Of a DNA stretch of 25,624 nt, positions 11,799-19,926 are shown one piece after another; positions within the stretch are counted from its first letter, which is position 1; every line of letters starts with the position of its first letter. Both the position numbers and the translations under genes were made by a program. The notes beneath the pieces were generated by a model. That model saw only the letters and a program-made list of their open reading frames with translations. It made no database searches and was not told the DNA's origin. Location of the stretch: contig CALKHQ010000176.1 of assembly GCA_937988735.1 (NCBI GenBank), forward strand, positions 1-25,624, in the 5' to 3' direction. Origin of the DNA: an uncultured Alphaproteobacteria bacterium. Its GTDB lineage: Bacteria; Pseudomonadota; Alphaproteobacteria; CALKHQ01.

Positions 11799-14615
11799 AT
11801 GGCGAGCGCGCGGCGTCCGAGCGAAGGCCGCCACTTCCCCGAATTCCGCTTCACCGGTCGCTGGCGCGGCTACCAGCAGCGGCTCATCGACGAGCTCGAG
11901 CAGCACCTCGACGACCGCCGGCTCCACGTGGTCGCCGCCCCCGGGGCCGGCAAGACGGTGATCGGGCTGGAGGTGCTGCGCCGTCTCGGCCGCCCGGCGC
12001 TGGTGCTGTCGCCGACGCTGGCGATCCGCGACCAGTGGCTTTCCCGCCTCCGGGGCATGTTCGCCAGCGACGCGCCGGACTGGCTCGCCGGCGCCGGCAG
12101 CGACCTGGCGGAGCCGGGATGGCTGGTTTCCAGCACCTACCAGTCGCTGCATTCGGCGCTGGGCGGCAGGGATGCGAACGACGAGGACGAGGAGGCGGAG
12201 GAGGACGGCGAGGCCACCGCGGGCGAGGCGCAGGCGCGCGTCCCCGACCTGATCGGCCGGCTGAAGCGGGCGGGCATCGCCACCCTCGTGCTCGACGAGG
12301 CGCATCACCTGCGCCGGGCGTGGTGGGAAAGCCTGCAGAAGCTGGTCGTGGCGCTGCAGGCGGCCAGCCCCGATTTCCACATCGTCAGCCTCACCGCAAC
12401 GCCGCCCTACGACGTCGAGGAAGCGGAGTGGGCGCGGTATCACGCCATCTGCGGGCCGATCGACGCCGAAATCTCGATCCCGGAGCTGGTGCGGCAGGGC
12501 GATCTCTGCCCGCACCAGGACTTCGTGCACTTCAGCTTCCCCCGTCCCGCCGAGGTCGGTGCCTTCGCGACCTTTTCGGCGGAGGTTGCCGCGCTGGTCG
12601 AGCGCTGGCTCGCGGACCCCGCGCTGGCGGCGTGGGTGGCCGAGCATCCGTGGCTCACCGAAACCGCGGACTGTGCGGACGAGATCCTGGACCGCCCCGA
12701 GGTCCTCGGCGCCCTGCTCGGCATCGCGCAGGCGCATTCCCTTCCCGGGACGCGCCCCGCCTTCGAGCTGATCGGGGCGCTGCCGGGCACGGCGCCGGCG
12801 CCGACGGGGCGCACGCTGGCGCCGCTGTTCCAGGCGATGCTCGACGACCGGGCGGGCGCGCCGGTGCCGGCGGAGCTGCAGGCGCGGCTGGCGACCGAGC
12901 TGCGCGCGATCGGCGCCGTCTGGCGCGGCCGGGTGCGGATGCAGAAGGACGAGCAGCTCGCCCGCGCGCTCGCCGGCAGCGCCGGCAAGATGGACAGCGC
13001 CATCGAGATCGCCCGGGCCGAGCTCGCGGCCCTCGGCAGCGGGCTGCGCATGGTCATCCTCGCCGACTACATCCGGGCCGAGGCCCTGCGCCGGCCGGAC
13101 GACACCAGCAGCGACCGGCTGGGCGCCGGGCCAATCTTCCGCCGGCTGATCGCGGCAGGGCTGGCGCAGGAGATGGACGCGGCGCTGGTCACCGGCACGA
13201 CGATGGTGGTGCCTGCACGCCTGGAGGCGACGCTGCGGGACACCGCAGACGATCTGGGGCTGGCGGCGGGTGATGTCAGCCTGCGCCCGCTGCCCCAGCT
13301 TTCCGGCTGGCTGCTGTTCGACCTGCCGCAGCCGCGCCGTGCGGCGAGGCTGCAGGTGGTGACCCGGCTGTTCGAGGCGGGCGCGCTGCGCTGCCTGGTC
13401 GGCACCGCTTCCCTGCTCGGGGAAGGATGGGACGCGCCGTCGCTCAACAGCCTGGTGCTGGCGACGTCGGTGAAGACCTACATGCTGTCGAACCAGATGC
13501 GCGGGCGAGCCATCCGCCGCCATCCCCGGCAGCCGGACAAGACGGCCGCGATCTGGCACCTGGCGACGATCATTCCGCCGGACATGACGCTGGCGCAGGA
13601 GGAGCGCCGCCGGTGGGAGAAGCTGCTCGCCCAGCCGCAGCGGCCGGTGGCCTATGGCGTGCTCGAGGTGGAGCCGGGAGTCCTGGGCCGCGACGCCCGG
13701 CTGCTGGCACAGCGCTTCAAGGCCTTCGCCGGCGTCACCCACCAGCCGCCCTATCAGGTGCTCGGCTCCATCAGCCGGCTCGGAGTCCGCCATCACACCT
13801 GGACCCCGGCGACGGTGGCCGAGGTGAACCGCGAGATGCTGGCCCGGGCCGCGGACAGGCCGCAGATCGCCACCGCCTGGCGCGAGGCGGTGGGCGGCGC
13901 GCTGCGGATGACGCGGCCGCGCATCGGCGTGAAGAGCGGCCCGCCGCCCGGCGCCCTCAGCTACATCTGGTCGATGGGCGCTGCCGCCCTGCTGGCCCCG
14001 CTGGCCGTGTGGGTGCTCTACGCGCTGAACGCGCTGCGCGGCATGAGGCCGGTCGGGGCGGAGACGGCGCTGCTGATCGCCCTCGCCGCCTTCCTGCTCG
14101 GCGTCTTCTGGAACTGGCGGCGTATCTGGCGGCTGATCGCGGCGGGCTCGCCCGGGCGCCACCTGCGCGAGATCGGCCGGTGCCTGCTCGACGCCCTGGC
14201 CGCCGCCGACCAGCTGCACACGCCGCGCGCGCAGCTCTCGGTGACCGTGCTGCCCCTGTCACGCCGAGGGCCGCAGCACTGCTCGGTCAAGGGCGGCACC
14301 CAGCACGACGAGGCCACGTTCGCCGAGGCGATGGCCGAATTCCTGGAGCCCATGCAGAACCCGAAGCACATCCTGGTCCGGCAGGGCGGGCGGTGGCCGC
14401 TGGTCCGGAAGGACTATCATGCCGTCCCCGCCGCGATCAGCGCGGACGAGCATGCGCTGGCGATCCTGCAGGCGGCCTGGGAGCGGCGCATCGGCCCCTG
14501 CGAGATCCACGGCACGCGCAGCCGGGAGGGACGCCAGCTCCTGCTGCGGGCTCGTGCCCGCGCCTATTCGGGCGCCTTCGTCCCGGCCGCGGAACAGCTC
14601 ACGATCTGGCAGTAG
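11799..14615 (+). CDS. SF2 DEAH-box helicase with C-terminal membrane hairpin, uncharacterised
   Basis: A 938-residue superfamily 2 helicase/ATPase. Motifs in order: RGYQQRLI Q-motif-like (23-30), Walker A AAPGAGKT (46-53), SPTLAIRDQW motif Ia (71-80), DEAH (166-169), TATPP motif III (199-203), RMVILADYIR motif IV-like (417-426), TASLLGEGWDAPSLN motif V (536-550), and QMRGRAIRR motif VI (566-574). Oddities are an acidic low-complexity insert (about 125-144) before motif II, and a helical insertion of about 175 residues (235-410) between the two RecA lobes. Two strongly hydrophobic segments (about 722-744 and 755-771) look like a membrane hairpin. The C-terminal domain (about 790-938) is soluble, has no motif I can name and ends in a conserved-looking region with SREGRQLLLRARARAYS. 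The ATPase core should be cytosolic and tethered to the membrane. It is probably co-transcribed with the permease 9 bp upstream. Nucleic-acid substrate and pathway are unknown. Confidence 0.88.
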   Translation: MASARRPSEGRHFPEFRFTGRWRGYQQRLIDELEQHLDDRRLHVVAAPGAGKTVIGLEVLRRLGRPALVLSPTLAIRDQWLSRLRGMFASDAPDWLAGAGSDLAEPGWLVSSTYQSLHSALGGRDANDEDEEAEEDGEATAGEAQARVPDLIGRLKRAGIATLVLDEAHHLRRAWWESLQKLVVALQAASPDFHIVSLTATPPYDVEEAEWARYHAICGPIDAEISIPELVRQGDLCPHQDFVHFSFPRPAEVGAFATFSAEVAALVERWLADPALAAWVAEHPWLTETADCADEILDRPEVLGALLGIAQAHSLPGTRPAFELIGALPGTAPAPTGRTLAPLFQAMLDDRAGAPVPAELQARLATELRAIGAVWRGRVRMQKDEQLARALAGSAGKMDSAIEIARAELAALGSGLRMVILADYIRAEALRRPDDTSSDRLGAGPIFRRLIAAGLAQEMDAALVTGTTMVVPARLEATLRDTADDLGLAAGDVSLRPLPQLSGWLLFDLPQPRRAARLQVVTRLFEAGALRCLVGTASLLGEGWDAPSLNSLVLATSVKTYMLSNQMRGRAIRRHPRQPDKTAAIWHLATIIPPDMTLAQEERRRWEKLLAQPQRPVAYGVLEVEPGVLGRDARLLAQRFKAFAGVTHQPPYQVLGSISRLGVRHHTWTPATVAEVNREMLARAADRPQIATAWREAVGGALRMTRPRIGVKSGPPPGALSYIWSMGAAALLAPLAVWVLYALNALRGMRPVGAETALLIALAAFLLGVFWNWRRIWRLIAAGSPGRHLREIGRCLLDALAAADQLHTPRAQLSVTVLPLSRRGPQHCSVKGGTQHDEATFAEAMAEFLEPMQNPKHILVRQGGRWPLVRKDYHAVPAAISADEHALAILQAAWERRIGPCEIHGTRSREGRQLLLRARARAYSGAFVPAAEQLTIWQ

Positions 14616-14703
14616 CCGACTTGCTTCACGGCCGGCGGAGGAGCAACCTGCAAGGGATGGTGACCGCCTCGCCGTGCGCCACTTTCGCGAAGCGGGTTCT
14701 GAT

Positions 14704-15300
14704 TCACTCCAGGAACATCACCACCGAAGCGGCGAGCAGCAGGCCCATGGCGACGTTGAACAGCCGCAGCCGGTGCTCGGAGGTGAGCAGGCGCTGCAGG
14801 GTCGCGCCGAAGGCGAGCCAGACGAGGCAGCAGGGAACGGCGGCGAGGAAGAAGATCACGGCAAAGGCAGCCGACTGGGCGAGCGCGCTCCCCGCCGCGG
14901 CGTCGAGATAGGTGGCGGCGGCGCCGATCGCGATCAGCCAGGCCTTCGGGTTCACCCACTGGAAGGCGGCGGCGCCGAGGAAGCCGACGGGCCGCGCCCG
15001 GCGCCCGGTGTCCGGCCGCCCGGCGGTCGCCACCTTCCACGCCAGCCACAGCAGGAAGGCGGCGCCGACCCAGCGCAGCACCTCCAGCACGTCCGGATGG
15101 GCGAGGATGACGCTGCCGAGCCCGCTCACCACCAGCGCCAGCATCAGCCCGAAGCCGGCGGAGACGCCGAACACGCACGGCAGCCCGCGGACGATGCCGA
15201 AATTGGCCCCCAGCGCGGTCAGCATCACGTTGTTCGGCCCCGGCGTGATCGAGGTGACGAGGGCGAACAGGCTGAAGGAGAGGGTCTGCTCGACGGTCAA
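14704..15300 (-). CDS. LysE family amino-acid exporter
   Basis: Inner-membrane exporter of the LysE/RhtB superfamily, about 198 residues with six predicted helices. Diagnostic features are the N-terminal FALVTSITPGPNNVMLTALGANFG (the PGPN motif), then the GFLGAAAFQWVNPKAWLIAIGA segment (NPK motif) and the hydrophobic C-terminus. The start is uncertain. TTG at 15300 gives the family length and puts the first helix at the N-terminus, but no clear ribosome binding site precedes it, and the frame stays open to an ATG at 15423. The gene lies about 195 bp downstream of gcvPB on the same strand, separated by a hairpin and a 14-bp tandem repeat. The substrate (basic, branched or small amino acids) is not predictable. 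Confidence 0.88.
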   Translation of the reverse strand: MTVEQTLSFSLFALVTSITPGPNNVMLTALGANFGIVRGLPCVFGVSAGFGLMLALVVSGLGSVILAHPDVLEVLRWVGAAFLLWLAWKVATAGRPDTGRRARPVGFLGAAAFQWVNPKAWLIAIGAAATYLDAAAGSALAQSAAFAVIFFLAAVPCCLVWLAFGATLQRLLTSEHRLRLFNVAMGLLLAASVVMFLE

Positions 15301-15370
15301 GGCAGGCGGTGCGGGTTCGGAACTGCGAGTCTCCCAGTGTGCCGGCTGCCGGTCCGCCGGCCACCCGATT

Positions 15371-15398
15371 CTTGCGCCGCAGGTCTTGCGCCGCAGGT
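15371..15398. repeat. Perfect 2 x 14-bp tandem repeat upstream of lysE
   Basis: The unit CTTGCGCCGCAGGT occurs twice head to tail (15371-15384 and 15385-15398) with no mismatch. It lies about 70 bp upstream of the likely lysE start and inside the frame that stays open to 15423. It may be a regulator-binding repeat or a recent slippage duplication. Confidence 0.7.
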
Positions 15399-15435
15399 TC
15401 GGGCGGCGGGAGTGGGGGTGCAACGGCCCGCCGAT

Positions 15436-15469
15436 GCGGGAAGCTCCGGCACCTGCCGGAGGCTCCCGC
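15436..15469 (-). terminator. Hairpin after gcvPB, possible attenuating terminator
   Basis: GCGGGA, a 2-nt mismatch and CTCCGGC pair with GCCGGAG, a 2-nt mismatch and TCCCGC around the loop ACCT, giving 13 bp in all. It begins 27 nt past the gcvPB stop. There is no T-run, so termination, if any, would be partial or Rho-assisted. It may instead stabilise the gcv mRNA end. Confidence 0.4.
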
Positions 15470-15495
15470 GACGGCGATCGGGAAGACGTTCTTGC

Positions 15496-17046
15496 CTACG
15501 CCTGACCCTCCGGGCGCCAGCGCAGCACGGGCTTGCGGGCCGCGGCGGTCTCGTCGAGGCGGCGCCGCGGCGCGAGGCGGGGAGCGGCGTGGAACGAGGC
15601 GGCGTCGCCGGACTTCGCCCGTTCCGCGAGCCCGCTGACGGACTCGATGAACCGGTCCAGCGCCCCCTTGGTCTCGGTCTCCGTCGGCTCCACCAGCAAC
15701 GCGCCGTGCACCACCAGCGGGAAGTAGATGGTGGACGGGTGATAGCCCTCGTCGATCAGCGCCTTGGCGAAGTCGAGCGTGGTGACGCCGGTGCCCTTGA
15801 GGAAGCCGTCGTCGAACAGTGCCTCGTGCATGCACGGCCCGTCGAAGGCGGGGGTCAGCACGTCCTTCAGCCGCGCCAGCAGGTAGTTGGCGTTCAGCAC
15901 CGCGTCGCCCGAGGCCTGGGCCAGTCCGTCCGCACCGTGGCTCAGCATGTAGGCGAGCGCGCGGGTGAACATGCCCATCTGGCCGTGGAAGGCCTTGAGC
16001 CGGCCGAGCGGCTGGGCGTCCCCCGCCGCGCCCGCATGCTCGACCAGCCTGAGCCCGTCCGGCCCGTGGATGACCCACGGCACCGGCGCATAGGGCGCGA
16101 GCGCCGCCGACAGCGCCACCGGACCGGCGCCCGGGCCGCCGCCGCCGTGCGGGGTCGAAAAGGTCTTGTGCAGGTTGATGTGCATGGCGTCGATGCCGAG
16201 GTCGCCCGGCCGCACCCGCCCGACGATCGCGTTGAAGTTGGCGCCGTCGCAGTAGAAGTAGCCGCCGGCCTCGTGGACCGCCTCGGCGATCTCCACGATC
16301 TCGTTCTCGAACAGGCCGCAGGTGTTCGGGTTGGTGATCATGCACCCGGCGACGTCGTCGCCCAGCTTCGCCCTGAACGCGGCCAGATCCACCCGGCCGC
16401 GGTCGTTGGCCGGCACCGGGTCGACCGTGTAGCCGCAGGCGGCCGCCGTTGCCGGGTTGGTGCCGTGCGCCGACTCCGGGACCAGCACCCGCCGGCGCTT
16501 CCCGCCCTCGCCGTTCGCGTGGTGCGCAGCGCTGATCGCCATCAGGCCGCAGAGCTCGCCATGGGCGCCGGCGGCCGGCGACAGCGCCACGGCCGGCATT
16601 CCGGTCAGCACCTTCAGCCAGTGGGCAACCTGGTCGAGCACCGCCAGCGCCCCCTGCACCGTGGATTCCGGCTGCAGCGGGTGCAGGTCGGCGAACATCC
16701 GCGCCACCTTCTCGTTCAGCCGCGGATTGTGCTTCATCGTGCACGAGCCGAGCGGGAAGAAGCCGGTGTCGATGCCGTAGTTCCACTGGCTGAGCCGGGT
16801 GTAGTGGCGCACCACCTGCGGCTCGGACAGTCCCGGCAGCCCCACCGGCTCCGTCCGGGCGAGGCCGCCGAGCCGGTCCCCGGCGATCTCCACCTCCGGC
16901 CAGTCCACCGCGGTGCGGCCGGGCGAATCCTGCTCGAAGATCAGCGGCTCTTCCTGCAGCAGCCCCCGGTTGCCGCTGAAGGTGACCGGCGCGGAGTCCG
17001 GCACGGCCGCCGCCTCGCGGCTGACGCGTCCCTGGCTCTGGTCCAT
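15496..17046 (-). CDS. gcvPB: Glycine dehydrogenase (decarboxylating) subunit 2, P-protein beta
   Basis: PLP-bearing subunit of the split P-protein of the glycine cleavage system. It decarboxylates glycine and passes the aminomethyl group to lipoyl-GcvH. The 516-residue product has NYGIDTGFFPLGSCTMKHNP (89-108), ESAHGTNPATA (191-201), and the PLP lysine K294 in MHINLHKTFSTPHGGGGPG (288-306). The ATG at 17046 overlaps the gcvPA stop (TGATG). AGGAGG encoded in the last gcvPA codons sits 7 nt upstream, so translation is coupled. A GTG one codon earlier (17049) is less well placed. It is the fourth gene of the riboswitch-led gcv operon. Confidence 0.97.
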   Translation of the reverse strand: MDQSQGRVSREAAAVPDSAPVTFSGNRGLLQEEPLIFEQDSPGRTAVDWPEVEIAGDRLGGLARTEPVGLPGLSEPQVVRHYTRLSQWNYGIDTGFFPLGSCTMKHNPRLNEKVARMFADLHPLQPESTVQGALAVLDQVAHWLKVLTGMPAVALSPAAGAHGELCGLMAISAAHHANGEGGKRRRVLVPESAHGTNPATAAACGYTVDPVPANDRGRVDLAAFRAKLGDDVAGCMITNPNTCGLFENEIVEIAEAVHEAGGYFYCDGANFNAIVGRVRPGDLGIDAMHINLHKTFSTPHGGGGPGAGPVALSAALAPYAPVPWVIHGPDGLRLVEHAGAAGDAQPLGRLKAFHGQMGMFTRALAYMLSHGADGLAQASGDAVLNANYLLARLKDVLTPAFDGPCMHEALFDDGFLKGTGVTTLDFAKALIDEGYHPSTIYFPLVVHGALLVEPTETETKGALDRFIESVSGLAERAKSGDAASFHAAPRLAPRRRLDETAAARKPVLRWRPEGQA

Positions 17047-18389
17047 CACAGCACCTCCTTCAGCGCCGCGGCGAAGGCGGCGATGTCGTCGTCCGTGTTC
17101 ATCTCGGTCGCGGCGACCAGCAGCAGGTTGGCCAGGTCCTCCCGCTCCGGCAGCAGGCGCGACACCGGCACGCCGGCGATGATGTCGTGCGCCAGCAGCG
17201 CCTCCACCACCGCCGCAGCCGGCTTTGGCAGCGCCACGGTGAACTCGTTGAAGAAGCTGTCGTTGAGGACCTCGACGCCCGGCACCGCGGCCAGCGCGTC
17301 GGCAAGCCGGATCGCGGTGGCGTGGTTCAGCCGCGCCAGCCGCCTGAGCCCGGTTTCACCGAGCAGCGTCAGGTGGATGGTGAAGGCGAGCGCGCACAGC
17401 CCCGCGTTGGTGCAGATGTTGGAGGTCGCCTTCTCGCGGCGGATGTGCTGCTCGCGGGTGGAAAGCGTCAGCACGTAGCCGCGCTTGCCGTCGGCATCCA
17501 CCGTCTGGCCGCAGAGACGCCCCGGCATGTGCCGGACGTACTTCTCGCGCGTTGCAAACAGGCCGACATAGGGGCCGCCGAAGTTGAGGCCGTTGCCGAT
17601 CGACTGGCCCTCGGCAACCACGATGTCTGCGCCCATCGCCCCCGGCGGCGTCATCGCGCCGAGCGACAGCGCCTCGGTCACCACCGCCACCAGCAGCGCG
17701 CCCTTCGCGTGGCAGGCCTCGGCCAGTTCGCGCAGGTCGTGCAGCCGGCCGAACAGGTCCGGCGTCTGCACCACAACGCAGGAGGTCGCGTCGTCGATTG
17801 CGTCCGCCAGCGGCGCGACACTGCGGGGGTCGGCCGGCTTCGCGTCCACGGTGAAGCCGTGGAAGCGGGCATGGGTCTCGACGATGGCGCGGTAGTGCGG
17901 GTGCAGCCCGCCGCACAGCACGGCCCGGTCGCGCCTGGTCACCCGGTTCGCCATCAGCACCGCCTCGGCGCAGGCGGTGGAGCCGTCGTACATCGAGGCG
18001 TTGGCGACATCCATCGCCGTCAGCAGCGCCACCTGGGTCTGGAACTCGAACAGGTACTGCAGCGTGCCCTGCGCGATTTCCGGCTGATAGGGAGTATAGG
18101 CGGTCAGGAACTCGCCGCGCTGGATCAGGTAGTCCACCGTCGCCGGCACATGATGGCGATAGGCGCCGGCGCCGCAGAAGAACGGGCCTGCGCCCGCGGC
18201 GCGGTTCTGCGCCGCCAGCTTCGCCATGTGGCGCTCGACCGCGAGCTCGCTCTGGTGGCCCGGCAGGTCCAGCGGTTCCTTCAGCCGGCCGGCCTCCGGC
18301 ACGTCGCGGAACAGGTCGTCGACGCTGTCCACCCCGATCGCGGCCAGCATGGCCGCGCGGTTCTCCTCGGTCTGCGGCAGGTAGCGCAT
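17046..18389 (-). CDS. gcvPA: Glycine dehydrogenase (decarboxylating) subunit 1, P-protein alpha
   Basis: Partner subunit of the split P-protein, 447 residues, the normal length for GcvPA. Family signatures are MRYLPQTEENRAAMLAAIG at the start, FFCGAGAYRHHVPA, FLTAYTPYQPEIAQGTLQYLFEFQ, ANASMYDGSTACAEA and TLSTREQHIRREKATSNICTNAGLCALA. The start at 18389 overlaps the gcvH stop (TGATG). The frame is open further upstream, through gcvH, but that part is a meaningless Arg/Gly-rich translation. With GcvPB it forms the heterotetrameric glycine decarboxylase used by many Alphaproteobacteria and Gram-positives in place of the single-chain GcvP. Confidence 0.97.
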   Translation of the reverse strand: MRYLPQTEENRAAMLAAIGVDSVDDLFRDVPEAGRLKEPLDLPGHQSELAVERHMAKLAAQNRAAGAGPFFCGAGAYRHHVPATVDYLIQRGEFLTAYTPYQPEIAQGTLQYLFEFQTQVALLTAMDVANASMYDGSTACAEAVLMANRVTRRDRAVLCGGLHPHYRAIVETHARFHGFTVDAKPADPRSVAPLADAIDDATSCVVVQTPDLFGRLHDLRELAEACHAKGALLVAVVTEALSLGAMTPPGAMGADIVVAEGQSIGNGLNFGGPYVGLFATREKYVRHMPGRLCGQTVDADGKRGYVLTLSTREQHIRREKATSNICTNAGLCALAFTIHLTLLGETGLRRLARLNHATAIRLADALAAVPGVEVLNDSFFNEFTVALPKPAAAVVEALLAHDIIAGVPVSRLLPEREDLANLLLVAATEMNTDDDIAAFAAALKEVL

Positions 18390-18757
18390 CACCCGGCGTC
18401 CTGCACGAAGGCGTCGTAGGCGGCCTGGTCCATCAGCCCGTCGAGCTGGGACGGGTCGGCGAGCTTCAGCTTCACGAACCAGCCGTCGCCCTGCGCCGCC
18501 TCGTTGACCAGTGCGGGGTTGTCCACCAGCGCCTGGTTCACCTCGACGACGGTCCCGTCGACCGGGGCGTAGACCTCGCTCGCCGCCTTCACCGACTCCA
18601 CCACCGCCACCTCGTCGCCCTTCGCGACGGCCTTGCCCACCTCGGGAAGCTCGACGAACACCACGTCGCCCAGCTGCGACTGCGCGTATTCGGAGATGCC
18701 GACGGTGCCGACGTCGCCGGAGACGCTGATCCACTCGTGGTCCTTGGTGTAGCGCAT
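18389..18757 (-). CDS. gcvH: Glycine cleavage system H protein
   Basis: Lipoyl carrier of the glycine cleavage system, 122 residues. It shuttles the aminomethyl group from P-protein to T-protein and is reoxidised by dihydrolipoamide dehydrogenase, which is not in the window. The lipoylation site is Lys 57 in VVESVKAASEVYAP, within the biotinyl-lipoyl fold. The N-terminal RYTKDHEWISV and VGISEYAQSQLGDVVFVELPEVG are diagnostic. AGGAG lies 7 nt before the ATG, overlapping the gcvT stop region. The stop overlaps the gcvPA start. Length and sequence are standard. Confidence 0.97.
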   Translation of the reverse strand: MRYTKDHEWISVSGDVGTVGISEYAQSQLGDVVFVELPEVGKAVAKGDEVAVVESVKAASEVYAPVDGTVVEVNQALVDNPALVNEAAQGDGWFVKLKLADPSQLDGLMDQAAYDAFVQDAG

Positions 18758-18766
18758 GGGGTGCTC

Positions 18767-19882
18767 CTAGCCCTTGAAGTAGCGGTGCGGGACGAAAGGC
18801 AGCGGGACGATCGTCGCCGGCAGCGGCTTGCCGCGGACGACCAGCTCGACCACCGTGCCGGGGGCGGCGTGGGCGGCGGCGACGTAGCCCATGGCGATCG
18901 GGCCGCCGACCGTGGGCCCGAAGCCGCCGCTGGTGATCTCGCCGATCGCCTCCCCGCCCGGCAGCCGGATCTCCGTGTGCGCCCGGGCCGGTGCCCGGCC
19001 CTCGGGCTTCAGCCCGACGCGGCGGCGCGGCGGCCCGTCCGCGAGCTGGGCCTGGACCACCGCGGCCCCCGGGAAGCCGCCTTCGGCCTTGCGCCGCCTA
19101 CTCAGCGCCCAGGCCAGGTCGGCCTCGACCGGCGTGGTCGTGGCGTCGATGTCCGACCCGTGCAGGCAGAGGCCGGCCTCGAGCCGGAGCGAGTCGCGGG
19201 CGCCGAGCCCGGCGAGCTCCACCTCGCCCGTTGCAAGCAACGCCTCGACCAGCTCCACCGCCCGGTCCGCCGGGACGGAGATCTCGTAGCCGTCCTCGCC
19301 GGTATAGCCGCTGCGGGTGACGAGGCAGGCAGCGCCGGCAAGCTCGACCTCGGCCAGCGACATGAACTTCATGTCCGCGACCGCCGGCGCGAGACGGGAA
19401 AGCACGGCGGCTGCGGCCGGGCCCTGCAGCGCGAGCAGCGCGCGGTCGGGGTGCTCGACAAGCTCGGCCGCACCGGCGAGGCCCTCGCGCAGGATCGCCC
19501 AGTCCTGCGCCTTGTTGGCGGCGTTGACCACCAGGAAGAAGCCGTCCGCCCGGCGGGTGATCATCAGGTCGTCGAGGATTCCGCCGCGGTCGTTGGTGAG
19601 CAGGCTGTACTTCGTCCGCCCTTCCGCCAGCGCCGCGAGGTCGGCGGTCATCAACCGCTCCAGCGCCGCAGCGGCCCCGGCGAGGTCGCGGCTGCGCACG
19701 CTCGCCTGGCCCATGTGCGAGACGTCGAACAGGCCCGCCTGCTGGCGGACCTGGGTATGCTCACGGATGATGCCGCCCTCGTACTGGATGGGCATGGCAT
19801 AGCCCGCGAAGGGCCCGATACGGGCGCCGCGGGCGACATGGAGGTCGTAGAGCGGGGTGCGGTTCAGCGCATCGTCGGCCAT
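18767..19882 (-). CDS. gcvT: Glycine cleavage system aminomethyltransferase (T protein)
   Basis: THF-dependent aminomethyltransferase, 371 residues. It releases ammonia from aminomethyl-GcvH and forms 5,10-methylene-THF. Typical segments are TPLYDLHVARGARIGPFAGYAMPIQY, then GLFDVSHMGQ, GGILDDLMITR, SGYTGEDGYEI and GLGARDSLRLEAGLCLHGSD. The C-terminal barrel region includes RVGLKPEGRAPAR. The start at 19882 is preceded by GAGGA and matches the family N-terminus. The frame stays open upstream only because it runs through the glycine riboswitch leader. It is the first gene of the operon gcvT-gcvH-gcvPA-gcvPB, with 9 nt or less between genes. Confidence 0.97.
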   Translation of the reverse strand: MADDALNRTPLYDLHVARGARIGPFAGYAMPIQYEGGIIREHTQVRQQAGLFDVSHMGQASVRSRDLAGAAAALERLMTADLAALAEGRTKYSLLTNDRGGILDDLMITRRADGFFLVVNAANKAQDWAILREGLAGAAELVEHPDRALLALQGPAAAAVLSRLAPAVADMKFMSLAEVELAGAACLVTRSGYTGEDGYEISVPADRAVELVEALLATGEVELAGLGARDSLRLEAGLCLHGSDIDATTTPVEADLAWALSRRRKAEGGFPGAAVVQAQLADGPPRRRVGLKPEGRAPARAHTEIRLPGGEAIGEITSGGFGPTVGGPIAMGYVAAAHAAPGTVVELVVRGKPLPATIVPLPFVPHRYFKG

Positions 19883-19926
19883 CGGGTCCTCGCGATAGGT
19901 GCCGCCGCGCCGGAATGACGCGTCGA

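Noticed and set aside
10851..14219. Minus-strand open frame of 1122 codons opposite the permease and helicase genes
   Set aside because: Same low-information composition and no motifs, while the plus strand encodes two clearly recognisable families over the same stretch.
14419..17478. Plus-strand open frame of 1019 codons crossing lysE, gcvPB and part of gcvPA
   Set aside because: It spans several genuine minus-strand genes and the gaps between them, and has no recognisable domains.
18390..18734. N-terminal extension of gcvPA through gcvH
   Set aside because: The added part is an out-of-frame translation of gcvH. The GcvPA family starts with MRYLPQ at 18389.
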